Assembly (NCBI RefSeq): GCF_001280015.1
Contig: NZ_LGDV01000118.1
Span: forward strand, 248,001 to 312,000
Reading direction: 5' to 3'
Source: Streptomyces sp. MMG1121
GTDB taxonomy: Bacteria > Actinomycetota > Actinomycetes > Streptomycetales > Streptomycetaceae
DNA length: 64,000 nucleotides
Below are positions 6,558 to 16,850 of this stretch, piece by piece (positions within the stretch are counted from its first letter, which is position 1; each line of letters begins with the position of its first letter). The notes beneath the pieces are model-generated. The model saw only the letters and a list, made by a program, of their open reading frames with translations, made no database searches and was not told the DNA's origin. Made by a program: the position numbers and the translations under genes.

Positions 6558-8819
6558 GTGACACTACGTCACGTGTCGCATGTGCAGAGTGATGGCGGTG
6601 GAGAGGGCCGGGACTCCGGTGTGCTGAGCCCTTCGGCCGCCTTGCCGGGGCTCGACGAGGAGCAGTTGGGGCTGCTGCGCCGGGTGGGGCGTGAATGGGG
6701 GCGGGTGTCGACTCCTGAGGCGTGGCACCGGGCGCTGCCCGTGGATTCCGATCTGGGCCGTTTCCCGTCCCCCGCGGAGATCCAGCCCGTCGGGTGGGGG
6801 CGTCTGGTCAGCGTCTCGCCTCTCGGCGGGCAACCGCCCGCCCCCGGCGAGGCCGCGGGGGAGCTGCCGCCCGGCCGACTGGGCCGCTTCGGCTACCACG
6901 TGCGCCGCGTCGTCCTGGGGGCCGCCCTGAAGAGCACGGCAATCGCGCAGGAGCGGATGCGCAAGCTGGTGGCGCTGCCCGTCCTGTCCGCCGACGCACT
7001 CTCCTCGGTCGCCTACGGGCCCGAGGCCATGCTCGCCGTCCTCGTACTCGGCGGCGCGGCGGGACTGGCCTACTCCGTGCCGATCGCCGCCACGATCGCC
7101 TTCCTGATGCTGACGGTGGGGGTGTCGTACCGCCAGACCATCCGCGCGTATCCGCACGGCGGCGGCTCGTACATCGTCGCCAGCGACAATCTGGGCCGCG
7201 TGCCCGGACTGATCGCCGCCGCCGGCCTGATGACCGATTACATCCTCACGGTCGCCGTGTCGATCGCCTCCGGGGTGGCGGCGATCACCTCGGCGGTTCC
7301 CTCGCTCGCCACCGACGCCGTCCCGATCGGCGTCGGTGTGATCGCCCTGCTGCTCGCCGGGAACCTGCGGGGCATCCGGCAGGCCGGCGCGCTGTTCGCC
7401 GCGCCGACCTACGCTTTCGTCGTCGCGGTGTTCGCGCTCGTCACCGTGGGCCTCGTCGACGCCGCCGGCCGCGGTTTCCACCCCACTGCGGCTCCGCACC
7501 TGAACGCCACGGAGAGCGTCGGCGTCCTGCTCGTGATGCGCGCCTTCGCTTCCGGGTCCACGGCGATGACCGGTATCGAGGCGATCTCCAACGCGGTGCC
7601 GGCATTCAAGCCCGTGGAGTGGCGCAACGCCCGCACCACGCTGACCTGGATGATCGGCCTGCTCATCACGCTGTTCGCCGGCACCATCGCCATGGTCCGA
7701 CTCGACGGCGTCGTCCCCAGCACCCAGGAGACGGTCCTCTCCCAACTCGCCCACCACAGCTTCGGCTCCGGACCGCTGTACGTCCTCACACAGGCCGCCA
7801 CGGCCGCGGTCCTGCTGCTCGCGGCGAACACCGCCTACAACGACTTCCCCCGCGTGCTGTTCCTGCTCGCCCGCGACCGACACGCCCCACAGATCTTTCT
7901 GCGCCTGGGCGACCGCCTCGCCTTCAGCAACGGGATCATTCTGCTGACGATCGCGGCGACGTTGGTCTACGTGGCCTTCAACGGCACGACCGCATCCCTG
8001 ATCCCGCTCTACGCCGTCGGCGTCTTCCTGGCCTTCACCCTGTCCCAGGCCGGAATGGTGGTCCACTGGTGGCGCCTGCGTGACCGCCACTGGCGCAAGA
8101 GCCTGTTCTTCAACGCCACCGGCGCCCTGCTGTCGGCCGTCGTCTTCCTCACCGCCGGCCTCACCAAGTTCACCGAGGGCGCATGGGTCGCCGTGCTCGC
8201 CGTCGGACTGTTCCTCGTGGTGACGATGCGCATCCGGCACCACTACGAGACCGTCGGCAAGGCGCTGCGTCTGCACCCGCACGCCATCGAGTTGCCCGCC
8301 CCCGCCATCCCCGTACACCCCGGCCCCGACGCGGCACCGCCCGCGGCGACAACTCCGCAGTTCCCCGCGGCACTTCCCGACGCCCGGACGGAAGAAGAGG
8401 ACGAGGAGACACCCCAGGAGATCCGCCACCTCTCGGTCGTCCCCATCGCGACCATGGACCTGGCCGGCATGCGTGCACTGGCCTACGCCGCCTCGCTCCA
8501 CCAGCCCGTACTCGCCCTCCACGTCAGCCCCGAAGAGGACGAGGCCGAACGCTTCCGCCAGTACTGGACCCTGTGGGGCGACCACCTCCCGCTGGAAGTC
8601 GTGGTCTCCCCCTACCGCGCGATCGTCGCACCACTGGTCCACTACATCGAAGCCCTGCACGCGAAGCGCCCGGACCTCACCTTGACGGTCATCGTGCCGG
8701 AGATCGTCACCATGCGCCGGCGCTACCGCCTGCTGCACAGCAGGATCGCCCCGCGGCTGCGGCACGCCCTGCGCCCACTGCCGAAGATCGTCATCACCAC
8801 CGTCCCCTTCCATGTGTAG
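6558..8819 (+). CDS. KimA-like APC-superfamily permease (probable potassium importer)
   Basis: A 753-residue membrane protein. Residues about 1-115 are a hydrophilic extension not typical of the family. From LKSTAIAQERMRKLVALPVLSADALSSVAYG-type sequence (residues about 120-150) it follows the KimA/YdaO pattern, including SYRQTIRAYPHGGGSYIVA, DYILTVAVSIASG and AITSAVPSL. About 12 membrane helices run to residue 560, followed by a cytosolic tail of about 190 residues. KimA of Bacillus is a proton-coupled, c-di-AMP-inhibited K+ importer; regulation here is not shown. The GTG at 6558 lacks a good ribosome binding site and a later start is possible. It is element 1 cargo. Confidence 0.8.
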   Translation: MTLRHVSHVQSDGGGEGRDSGVLSPSAALPGLDEEQLGLLRRVGREWGRVSTPEAWHRALPVDSDLGRFPSPAEIQPVGWGRLVSVSPLGGQPPAPGEAAGELPPGRLGRFGYHVRRVVLGAALKSTAIAQERMRKLVALPVLSADALSSVAYGPEAMLAVLVLGGAAGLAYSVPIAATIAFLMLTVGVSYRQTIRAYPHGGGSYIVASDNLGRVPGLIAAAGLMTDYILTVAVSIASGVAAITSAVPSLATDAVPIGVGVIALLLAGNLRGIRQAGALFAAPTYAFVVAVFALVTVGLVDAAGRGFHPTAAPHLNATESVGVLLVMRAFASGSTAMTGIEAISNAVPAFKPVEWRNARTTLTWMIGLLITLFAGTIAMVRLDGVVPSTQETVLSQLAHHSFGSGPLYVLTQAATAAVLLLAANTAYNDFPRVLFLLARDRHAPQIFLRLGDRLAFSNGIILLTIAATLVYVAFNGTTASLIPLYAVGVFLAFTLSQAGMVVHWWRLRDRHWRKSLFFNATGALLSAVVFLTAGLTKFTEGAWVAVLAVGLFLVVTMRIRHHYETVGKALRLHPHAIELPAPAIPVHPGPDAAPPAATTPQFPAALPDARTEEEDEETPQEIRHLSVVPIATMDLAGMRALAYAASLHQPVLALHVSPEEDEAERFRQYWTLWGDHLPLEVVVSPYRAIVAPLVHYIEALHAKRPDLTLTVIVPEIVTMRRRYRLLHSRIAPRLRHALRPLPKIVITTVPFHV

Positions 8820-9058
8820 CCACCTCCCCGTGGCTGTGTCTGTGGTTGCGAGGACCGGAAGGCATGAAGTGGCGGGGGTGTAAAAGCGCGGATCGGGCTC
8901 ACAGCGAGGGTGTGCCCGACCCGATTGTCTGAGCCCCTCGGCTCAGGCGAACGGGGGCAATGTACCTGCCTCTTGTCCGACACCGTCTCGCAGGAATGGG
9001 GGTTGCCGTCCCGGCATTGATCACGTATGCAGGGCTGCCGACCAGGAGGTCGGCAGTT

Positions 9059-9571
9059 ATGCGACGCCGATACCGCGAGGAGTGGGAGAGCGCCTGGGTG
9101 GAGACCGGCCGCGTCTTCACCCAGGAGAACGGCGAGATGCTCCACCCTGCCAACGTCACCCGGCGTTTCATGGAGCTGTACGAGGAGATCGGTCTCCCGC
9201 CGATCCGGCTCCACGACCTGCGCCACGGCGCGGCGACGTTGGCCCACGCGGCCGGGGCCGATCTGAAGGACATCCAGGAGATGCTCGGCCACTCCTCGAT
9301 CGCCATCACGGCCGACACGTACACGAGCCTGCTGCCCGAGGCGGATCTGGCGATCGCCGAGGCCGCAGCGCGGCTCGTACCGCGCGCCCGCCGAGCGGGT
9401 GATGCCGAGAAGCCCGAAGCCGAGCGAGGGGCGGCTGACGGCGGGAAATCCGGCACCGAGGAGATGCCGGCGGATGCCGAGCGATCCGTCGGCCAGCCGG
9501 GCCGTGGCGGCGCATCCGCTCACGCACCGCTCACGCAAACGGCCCCGGACGCGGAGTCCGAGGCCGAATAG
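9059..9571 (+). pseudogene. Truncated tyrosine integrase of element 1
   Basis: Only the C-terminal catalytic part remains. It has HDLRHG (His-X-X-Arg), LGHSS (His) and TADTYTSL (Tyr nucleophile), but the N-terminal DNA-binding domain and the first catalytic Arg box are absent. Recognisable homology begins near 9059; an open frame continues upstream to 8960 without family resemblance. The tail after the Tyr is long and low-complexity and contains the 11-bp tandem repeat. Location 45 bp from attR1 and orientation toward it fit the element's own integrase. It cannot catalyse recombination alone. Confidence 0.8.
9517..9538. repeat. Tandem 11-bp repeat near attR1 (candidate integrase arm site)
   Basis: CGCTCACGCAC and CGCTCACGCAA lie side by side within the integrase tail, 78 bp inside attR1, and match the pair at 3226-3247 near attL1. 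Same-orientation copies near both ends suggest Int-binding arms. Confidence 0.5.
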
Positions 9572-9615
9572 AGCGTCTCGCCTGGGAGAAACACCAGGTC
9601 AGAGCTGGTTTTCCA

Positions 9616-9658
9616 GAGCCCCCTGTCGGATTCGAACCGACGACCTTCGCTTTACAAG
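9616..9658 (-). other. attR1: element-borne 3' half of tRNA-Thr
   Basis: The right copy of the 43-bp direct repeat; it now supplies the anticodon-to-acceptor half of a functional tRNA. The base at 9621 produces a T-G wobble in the acceptor stem, consistent with the half having come from the element's attP. Confidence 0.85.
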
Positions 9659-9690
9659 AGCGGCGCTCTGACCAGCTGAGCTAAGGAGGC
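9617..9690 (-). tRNA. tRNA-Thr (anticodon TGT)
   Basis: On the minus strand 9690-9617 folds into a 74-nt cloverleaf. The acceptor strand GCCTCCT pairs with AGGGGGC (one G-U pair). The D arm contains AGCTCAGCTGGTCAGAGC. The anticodon loop is CTTGTAA, reading TGT. The T arm has GGTTCGAATCC. No CCA is encoded. The gene straddles the attR1 boundary, so its 5' half is chromosomal and its 3' half element-derived. A short CCTGG/CCAGG hairpin downstream may be its terminator. Confidence 0.92.
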
Positions 9691-9822
9691 CTGCGCATGG
9701 GCGCCCGTGCAGTGTACCCACGTCCGAGCCGCCTCCTGTCGAAAATTTCCGCGAAGTTCACCGGCGCCCGGGTACTGACAGACCGAGTGAACGCCAGGTA
9801 CGGTCCTGAGCCAGTTCACTCG

Positions 9823-9838
9823 TGTGGACTACACCAAC
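9823..9838. promoter_or_regulatory. Possible DasR-type (dre-like) site upstream of msiK
   Basis: GTGTGGACTACACCAA resembles the DasR consensus core TGGTCTAGACCA with two differences. It lies about 60 bp before the msiK start. DasR control of amino-sugar uptake in Streptomyces makes this plausible, but the match is imperfect and untested. Confidence 0.3.
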
Positions 9839-9897
9839 CACCTTCCTACAACGGATCGTCCGGCACGTTCCTGCCGGTAGAAGGGGGCCCATTCACC

Positions 9898-11034
<1,137 letters not shown>

Positions 11035-11067
11035 GCGGACTGAGCTGCGCGTTCGCGCAGAGGTTGA

Positions 11068-11105
11068 CGAAGAGGGCCCCGCGGACCGCCGCGGGGCCCT
11101 CTTCG
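11068..11105. terminator. Strong hairpin terminator after msiK
   Basis: A perfect 17-bp stem (CGAAGAGGGCCCCGCGG and its complement) with loop ACCG, 34 nt after the msiK stop. Confidence 0.85.
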
Positions 11106-11264
11106 TACCGGGATGTACGTGTGGTCGCACCTCGGATATACCCCGGCACAGCGATCATTTCGGGTGGACGGCGTCAACCCTCTACCCCGAAAACGGCGCT
11201 TCCTCATCCCCCATAAGAGTGACGCAATGTCGCCAAATCATCACCGGGCGCTACCCTCACACGC

Positions 11265-11726
11265 GTGAAGCACTCCACCACTCCTCAGACGCGACGCGGC
11301 CACCGGGGCGGCCCTGCCCGCCGGATCGGCCGCACCCTCGCCCTTGTCCTGCCTGTCGTCCTGGTGCTGTCCGGAACCCTCGCGGTCACCCGGGTCAACT
11401 GGACCGGGAGCCCCTCCGGCTCGGCGCTGGCCGCCTCGGACGTCACCTCGGCGGCGGTCTCCTCCAAGGCGGTCCCCGAAGCCCCACAGGACGCGCTCCG
11501 CGACCGGCTGATGGGCGAGCTGCAGGACGAGAACCCGGGGGTGGTCCTCACCAACCTCCAGCAGGCCGTCAACGAACACCCGTCACTGGCCCGGCACTGC
11601 TCCTCCATCGCCCGCGCCCTGGGCAAGGCCGCGGTGCGGATCTACGGCGCCCCGCGCGCCCAGTCCTACGCCCGACCGGTGTGCGACACGGCGTTCGCCT
11701 CGGGCGTGCTCGCCGCGCACAGCTGA
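11265..11726 (+). CDS. Hypothetical membrane-anchored or secreted protein
   Basis: A 153-residue protein of unknown function. A basic N-terminus (RRGHRGGPARRIGR) precedes one hydrophobic segment (TLALVLPVVLVLSGTLAV, residues about 24-41), then an extracytoplasmic domain with two cysteines (ARHCSSI and RPVCDTA) that could form a disulphide. The GTG start at 11265 lies 7 nt after TACCCT (11252-11257), an arrangement typical of leaderless Streptomyces mRNAs. It is followed after 40 nt by the nucleotidyltransferase, which has its own -10-like element. Confidence 0.75.
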   Translation: MKHSTTPQTRRGHRGGPARRIGRTLALVLPVVLVLSGTLAVTRVNWTGSPSGSALAASDVTSAAVSSKAVPEAPQDALRDRLMGELQDENPGVVLTNLQQAVNEHPSLARHCSSIARALGKAAVRIYGAPRAQSYARPVCDTAFASGVLAAHS

Positions 11727-11766
11727 GGGTGGCCGGCCCGGGCGGGGCGGCACGTACAGTGCGGGC

Positions 11767-12498
11767 ATGACCCATCCCAACGCCGAGTCGCGCCCCACCC
11801 AAGCCGTGGTCCTGGCCGGTGGCCAGGGCTCCCGGCTGCGTCCGTACACCGACGACCGGCCCAAGCCGATGGTCGAGATTCCCGGCACGGGCACCCCGAT
11901 CATCGGCCATCAGCTGACCTGGCTCGCCGAGGAAGGCGTGACGGACGTGGTGGTCTCCTGCGGCCACCTCGCCGAAGTCCTGGAGAAGTGGCTGGACTCC
12001 GCCGACCTGCCGGTCTCCGTCACCACCGTCGTGGAGACCGAGCCCCTCGGCCGCGGCGGCGGCCTCAAGTACGCCGCCGCGCATCTGCCCCGTCCCGACC
12101 GGCCGTGGTACGCCACCAACGGCGACATCTGGACCCGCTTCTCCCTGCGGGACATGGCCGACTTCCACACCGAGCGGGACGCCGTCGCCACCCTGGCGCT
12201 GGCGCGGCCGCGTATCCCGTGGGGCGCGGTGAAGACCGACGGGTTCGGGCACATCACCGACTTCATCGAGGCTCCGCCGTCGACGTTCGAGATCAACGCG
12301 GGTGTGTACGTGTTCTCGCCGGAGTTCGCGGCGTCGCTGCCCGAGCGGGGGGACCACGAGCGGACCACGTTCCCCCGGCTGGCCCGGGAGCAGAAGCTCT
12401 TCGGGTTCCCCATTCCGCAGGGGGCCTACTGGCGGGCCATCGACACGGCCAAGGATCTGACCGAGGCGGCCAAGGAACTGGCGGCCTTGGGGCGGTAG
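11767..12498 (+). CDS. NDP-sugar nucleotidyltransferase
   Basis: A 243-residue cytosolic enzyme of the glucose-1-phosphate thymidylyltransferase/mannose-1-phosphate guanylyltransferase family. The signature VVLAGGQGSRLRPYTDDRPKPM near residues 14-35 binds NTP; a product-sugar loop (TEPLGRGGGL) and a metal-binding Asp in ATNGDIW follow. It lacks the C-terminal beta-helix of bifunctional enzymes. The nucleotide and sugar cannot be read from sequence. ATG 11767 follows TACAGT by 6 nt, suggesting a leaderless transcript. A bidirectional terminator follows. Confidence 0.85.
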   Translation: MTHPNAESRPTQAVVLAGGQGSRLRPYTDDRPKPMVEIPGTGTPIIGHQLTWLAEEGVTDVVVSCGHLAEVLEKWLDSADLPVSVTTVVETEPLGRGGGLKYAAAHLPRPDRPWYATNGDIWTRFSLRDMADFHTERDAVATLALARPRIPWGAVKTDGFGHITDFIEAPPSTFEINAGVYVFSPEFAASLPERGDHERTTFPRLAREQKLFGFPIPQGAYWRAIDTAKDLTEAAKELAALGR

Positions 12499-12530
12499 GC
12501 ACGGTCACCCCGCTCCCGGCCCAACCAGCC

Positions 12531-12567
12531 CGAAGGGCCCCGCATCTTCGTGATGCGGGGCCCTTCG
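12531..12567. terminator. Bidirectional terminator between convergent genes
   Basis: A 16-bp perfect stem (CGAAGGGCCCCGCATC and its complement) with a 5-nt loop, between the nucleotidyltransferase stop and the DoxX-gene stop. Confidence 0.85.
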
Positions 12568-12583
12568 CTGCTTCTCGTACGCG

Positions 12584-14230
12584 CTATCCGAGCAGTCCGC
12601 CCACCAGGCCCGGCTGGCCCGAGGACGAGGAGCCGCCGTCCGAGCTGCCGGTGCCGCCCGTCGAGGACGGGCCGCCGGTGCTGGTCGGGCCCGCTGTCGT
12701 GGTCGGGGAGCCGCCCGTCGGGGACGAGTGGCGGGGCGGGATCTGGCCCGTGGCGCCCTGGGTCTGGCTGGGCGTCGTGGTCGTACCGCCGACGGTGTGC
12801 GTGGCGCCCGGCGTCGTCGCCGCGCCGGACGGGCTCGCGCCGGCCGTGGCGCCGCCCGTGGGGGCCGTGGAGGCCGACGGTGCCGTGCGGTGTCGCGTGC
12901 CCGGTTCCTGGGGGAGCGCGGAGCCGGGGAGGTTGTTGCGGGGGGCCTCGCCCGGGCCGGGGACGACCACGCGGCTGGAGTCGCGTACGGCGCCGCCGAG
13001 CATGGAGCCGACGAGCAGGGTCACTCCGACGGTGATCACCGTGATCAGCGCGCCACGGCGCAGGACGTACTGGCGCAGCTCCCAGATGTCCGCACGGGGG
13101 CCGAGACGGCGCCAGGCACCGGCGGCGAGGCGGCCGTCCACGGAGTAGACGGGGGCACCGGCGATGATCAGCGGGGACCAGGCGGCGAGGTAGATGATGT
13201 CGGGGGCGTCGTAGGCGGGGACGGTCTTCCAGCTGACCGTGACGATCAGGGCGGCGGAGAGCAGGGCGCCGACGACCGCGGCCACGCGCTGCCAGCAGCC
13301 GAGGATCGTCAGGACGCCGACGACCACCTGGAGGAAGGCGATGACCAGGCCGGCGCCGACCGGGTGGTGCAGGGCGAACTGGCGCAGCGGCTCGGCCACG
13401 TCCCACGGGTGCAGGGTGTTGAGCCACTTGACCATCGAGCCGCGCTTGCCGCCGTCGAAGTAGACGGGGTCGCACAGCTTGCCCATGCCGGCGTAGATGG
13501 AGATGAAGCCGAGGAAGATGCGCAGGGGGAGCAGGACGACGCCGAGGTTCATACGGCGGCCGGGGTAGTAGGCGTGCCGGGCCGGGTCGTCGCCCTGGCG
13601 CTTGAGGGGGCGCTCGGTGTCGTCGGGAGCGCTGGGGTCCCGGTAGCCGTCGTAGTCGCCGTAGCCGTCGCGGCGGTCGAAGTCGGCTTCCGTGTAGGGG
13701 GGTTCGTCGTAGGCGCCGCCGACCGTGCGCATGTGCGGCAGCAGGCGGGTGCCGTCGGCTTCGGAGGCGGTGCGCTGGTGGCCCACGACGGGGGTCTCGA
13801 CGGTCTGGTCGAGCGCGTCGTAGTCGTCGCCGTAGCCGGGCTCGACGCGCGGGATGACCTGGGTGGCGCCGCCCTCGGGCTCCTCGGCCTGGCGGACGCT
13901 GCCCCGTACGGCCTGGAGGAGTCGGTGGGCGCCGGTGTCGTCGGGGGCGGACTTGCCGCTCCACACGACGGGGCGGCGGCGGCCGGCCGTGCCCACGACG
14001 GGCATCCGGGCGGGGTCCTGTGCGCTCAGATGCCGGGCGATCCGCGGGGATTGGGTGCGCTTCGCCGAGGCGCCCAGCTGCACGCGGAAGCTGGCGTGAG
14101 CGACGATGACCTGCGCCGGATCGCTCGGCACCTTCACCATGCTCAGCGCGGGAGCGTCGTCGAGTCCGGCCTGGAATCCCGATGAGCGGTCCCCCGTGGG
14201 TGTGCGGGGTGTTCTGGTGTCCACACTCAT
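12584..14230 (-). CDS. DoxX-family membrane protein with long cytosolic and Ser/Thr-rich tails
   Basis: A 548-residue protein. Residues 1-225 are hydrophilic, with acidic Tyr/Asp-rich stretches (EPGYGDDYDAL, DRRDGYGDYDGYRD). Residues about 230-395 contain the DoxX-type core: LRIFLGFISIYAGMGKL, a hydrophobic helix with VGVLTILGC, and ALIVTVSW. A further membrane helix lies near 405-425. The last about 120 residues are Gly/Ser/Thr/Pro-rich. DoxX proteins are linked to membrane redox chemistry in some bacteria, but a role here is not demonstrated. It appears monocistronic, with its start 128 bp from the rlmB stop. Confidence 0.8.
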   Translation of the reverse strand: MSVDTRTPRTPTGDRSSGFQAGLDDAPALSMVKVPSDPAQVIVAHASFRVQLGASAKRTQSPRIARHLSAQDPARMPVVGTAGRRRPVVWSGKSAPDDTGAHRLLQAVRGSVRQAEEPEGGATQVIPRVEPGYGDDYDALDQTVETPVVGHQRTASEADGTRLLPHMRTVGGAYDEPPYTEADFDRRDGYGDYDGYRDPSAPDDTERPLKRQGDDPARHAYYPGRRMNLGVVLLPLRIFLGFISIYAGMGKLCDPVYFDGGKRGSMVKWLNTLHPWDVAEPLRQFALHHPVGAGLVIAFLQVVVGVLTILGCWQRVAAVVGALLSAALIVTVSWKTVPAYDAPDIIYLAAWSPLIIAGAPVYSVDGRLAAGAWRRLGPRADIWELRQYVLRRGALITVITVGVTLLVGSMLGGAVRDSSRVVVPGPGEAPRNNLPGSALPQEPGTRHRTAPSASTAPTGGATAGASPSGAATTPGATHTVGGTTTTPSQTQGATGQIPPRHSSPTGGSPTTTAGPTSTGGPSSTGGTGSSDGGSSSSGQPGLVGGLLG

Positions 14231-14358
14231 CTAACCGAGTGACGCGGAGTTAGGACACGTCTTTGACCGGCCGGATGTGTCCGGACCCCGTCAAAGCGGC
14301 CCGGAACACCGTACGGACGCCGGAACCACCCCGAAGGGATGAGAATCCGAACGGCCGT

Positions 14359-15300
14359 TCAGACGCGCCTGCGCGCCGCCTCGTACAGCACGATGCCGGC
14401 CGCCACACCGGCGTTGAGCGACTCCGCGCCACCCGGCATGGGGATGCGGACCCGCACGTCGCACGTCTCGCCGACCAGCCGGGACAGGCCCTTGCCCTCG
14501 CTGCCGACGACGATGACGACCGGGCCCCCGAGGGCCGCCACGTCGCCGAGTTCCGCCTCGCCGTCCGCCGCCAGGCCCACGACCGTGATGCCGGCCTTCT
14601 TGTACGCCTCCAGGGCGCGGGTGAGGTTGGTGGCGCGGGCGACCGGGGTGCGGGCGGCCGTGCCGGCGGAGGTCTTCCAGGCGCCCGCCGTCATACCGGC
14701 CGAGCGGCGCTCGGGCACGACGACGCCGTGGCCGCCGAAGGCGGAGACGGAGCGGACGACGGCGCCGAGGTTGCGCGGGTCGGTGACCCCGTCCAGGGCG
14801 ACGATCAGCGGGTCCGCGCCCTCGTCGTAGGCCGCGGCGGCGAGGTCCTCGGGGTGCGCGTACTCGTACGGCGGGACCTGCAGGACGAGGCCCTGGTGGT
14901 TGAGGCCGTTCGTCATGCGGTCCAGCTCGGGGCGCGGGGCCTCCATCAGGTTGATGCCGCCGCGCTCGGCGGCGAGCTGGAGGGCCTCGCGGACGCGCTC
15001 GTCGTTGTCGATGAACTGCTGGACGTAGAGCGTGTTCGCGGGCACGCCCTCGCGCAGCGCCTCGACCACCGGGTTACGGCCGACGACCAGCTCGGAGGCC
15101 GACTTGCCGCCCCGGCCCCGGGCCACGGGACGGCGCGCGGTCTGCTTGGCCTTGGCGTTGGCGATGCGGTTCTTCTTGTGGCCCTTGCGCATCTCGGCGG
15201 GCGGGGTCGGACCCTTGCCCTCCAGGCCACGGCGCCGCTGGCCGCCGGAGCCGACCTGCGCGCCCTTCTTGCCGGACATGCGGCGGTTGTTCGCGGCCAT
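14359..15300 (-). CDS. rlmB: 23S rRNA 2'-O-methyltransferase, RlmB/TrmH family
   Basis: A 313-residue SPOUT methyltransferase. The first about 70 residues are Lys/Arg-rich (RNA-binding). An L30-like substrate-binding domain ([18 protein letters not shown]) follows, then the knotted SAM domain with [31 protein letters not shown] and the closing [17 protein letters not shown]. In E. coli RlmB modifies G2251 of 23S rRNA. Some actinomycete members of this group give resistance to ribosome-targeting antibiotics, but the core-genome position beside cysS argues for housekeeping. Ribosome binding site GGAG is 11 nt before ATG. Probably co-transcribed with cysS. Confidence 0.92.
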   Translation of the reverse strand: MAANNRRMSGKKGAQVGSGGQRRRGLEGKGPTPPAEMRKGHKKNRIANAKAKQTARRPVARGRGGKSASELVVGRNPVVEALREGVPANTLYVQQFIDNDERVREALQLAAERGGINLMEAPRPELDRMTNGLNHQGLVLQVPPYEYAHPEDLAAAAYDEGADPLIVALDGVTDPRNLGAVVRSVSAFGGHGVVVPERRSAGMTAGAWKTSAGTAARTPVARATNLTRALEAYKKAGITVVGLAADGEAELGDVAALGGPVVIVVGSEGKGLSRLVGETCDVRVRIPMPGGAESLNAGVAAGIVLYEAARRRV

Positions 15301-15387
15301 GAGTTACTCGTCTCCGTGAGCTTCGTACGTACGTCTTATGCAGTGTGCCGCCCGGACGGCCGGGCGGCACAGTCGATCAAGCGGGGG

Positions 15388-16791
15388 TCAGCGCGGGCCG
15401 AGTGACCAGCGGGGGCCCTGGGGGCTGTCCTCGATGACGAGGCCGGACTGGCCGAGCTGGTCGCGGACGGCATCGGCGGTGGCCCAGTCCTTGCGGGCGC
15501 GGGCCGACTCACGCTGGTCCAGGACGAGCCGCACCAGGCTGTCCACGACGCCGTGCAGGTCTTCGCTGCGGCCCGCGTCCTCGCCGGCCCAGAACGCGTC
15601 CAGCGGGTCGAGACCGAGGACGCCGAGCATGGCCCGTACCTCGGCGAGCCGGGCCACGGCCGCTTCCTTGTCGTCGGCGGCCAGCGCGCTGTTGCCCTGC
15701 CGGACGGTGGTGTGCACGATGGCGAGGGCCTGCGGAACGCCCAGGTCGTCGTCCATCGCCTCGGCGAAGGCCGGCGGGACCTCGGCGGCCGGCTCGACCA
15801 CCGCCCCGGCCTTCTCCACCACACGCTGCACGAAGCCCTCGATCCGCGCGAACGCCGACGCGGCCTCGCGCAGCGACTCCTCGCTGTACTCGATCATCGA
15901 GCGGTAGTGCGGGGAACCCAGGTAGTAGCGCAGCACGATCGGACGCCACACCTTGACCATCTCGCTGACCAGCACACTGTTGCCCAGCGACTTCGACATC
16001 TTGTCCCCGGCCATGGTGACCCAGGCATTGTGCACCCAGTACCGGGCGAAGTCGTCACCGTAGGCCCTGGCCTGCGCGATCTCGTTCTCATGGTGCGGGA
16101 AGATCAGGTCCAGCCCGCCGCCGTGGATGTCGAAGGCACTGCCCAGGTACTTGTGCGCCATCGCCGAGCACTCCAGATGCCAGCCCGGACGGCCGGGGCC
16201 CCACGGAGTCGGCCAGGACGGCTCACCCGGCTTGGCGGCCTTCCACATGGCGAAGTCCCGCGCGTCCCGCTTACCGGTCTCCCCCTCCCCGGAGGGCTGC
16301 AGCAGGTTGTCCAGCTCCTGACGGGACAGTTCCAGATAGTGCGGGAAGGACCGGACGTCGAAGTACACGTTTCCGTCGGCCGCGTAGGCGTGACCGCGCT
16401 CGATCAGGCGCTGCATCATCTCGATCATCTCGGTGATGTGGCCGGTGGCACGCGGTTCGTACGTCGGCGCCAGGCAGCCCAGAGCGGTGTAGCCCTCGTT
16501 GAAGGCACGCTCGTTCTGGTACCCGATCGCCCACCACGGACGGCCCTGCTCACCCGCCTTGGCGATGATCTTGTCGTCGATGTCCGTGACGTTGCGGACG
16601 AACGTCACCTCGTAGCCGCGGTACGCGAACCAGCGGCGCATGATGTCGAAGTTGAGCCCCGACCGGATGTGACCGATATGCGGTGCCGCCTGCACCGTGG
16701 CGCCACACAGGTAGATCGAGACACAACCCGGCACGAGCGGGGTGAAGTCACGGATCTGCCGGGCGCTGGTGTCGTACAGGCGAATAGTCAC
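15388..16791 (-). CDS. cysS: Cysteinyl-tRNA synthetase
   Basis: A 467-residue class I aminoacyl-tRNA synthetase charging tRNA-Cys. HIGH box PHIGHIRSG near residue 37 and KMSKSLGNS near 264-272 are intact. Zinc ligands are the Cys in YLCGATV, the Cys in HLECSAM and the His in the region [12 protein letters not shown]. The start is the second of two adjacent GTG codons (16791): it lies 6 nt after minus-strand TACCCT, the leaderless pattern, and gives the usual N-terminus [11 protein letters not shown]. It precedes rlmB by 87 nt, a common actinomycete pairing. Confidence 0.95.
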   Translation of the reverse strand: MTIRLYDTSARQIRDFTPLVPGCVSIYLCGATVQAAPHIGHIRSGLNFDIMRRWFAYRGYEVTFVRNVTDIDDKIIAKAGEQGRPWWAIGYQNERAFNEGYTALGCLAPTYEPRATGHITEMIEMMQRLIERGHAYAADGNVYFDVRSFPHYLELSRQELDNLLQPSGEGETGKRDARDFAMWKAAKPGEPSWPTPWGPGRPGWHLECSAMAHKYLGSAFDIHGGGLDLIFPHHENEIAQARAYGDDFARYWVHNAWVTMAGDKMSKSLGNSVLVSEMVKVWRPIVLRYYLGSPHYRSMIEYSEESLREAASAFARIEGFVQRVVEKAGAVVEPAAEVPPAFAEAMDDDLGVPQALAIVHTTVRQGNSALAADDKEAAVARLAEVRAMLGVLGLDPLDAFWAGEDAGRSEDLHGVVDSLVRLVLDQRESARARKDWATADAVRDQLGQSGLVIEDSPQGPRWSLGPR

Positions 16792-16850
16792 CACTCCAGG
16801 GTAGTGGGCGCAGGACAGTGCCTCACGCCCTTCCCCGCGATGCCGGGACC

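Larger units (their letters stand above)
3066..9658. mobile_element. Integrative element 1 in tRNA-Thr(TGT), partly decayed
   Basis: About 6.55 kb bounded by a 43-bp direct repeat (3066-3108 and 9616-9658, one mismatch) made of the 3' half of tRNA-Thr. A truncated tyrosine integrase lies 45 bp inside the right att site and a frameshifted resolvase fragment lies on the left. Cargo: yjbQ, a small winged-helix protein, an 86-aa protein, two divergent DUF5994 proteins and a KimA-like permease. Tandem 11-bp repeats near each end look like integrase arm sites. Loss of the integrase N-terminal part suggests the island is now fixed. Confidence 0.82.

Noticed and set aside
6564..8813. Long minus-strand frame opposite the permease
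   Set aside because: It is low complexity without domains, and opposite to a clear membrane protein.
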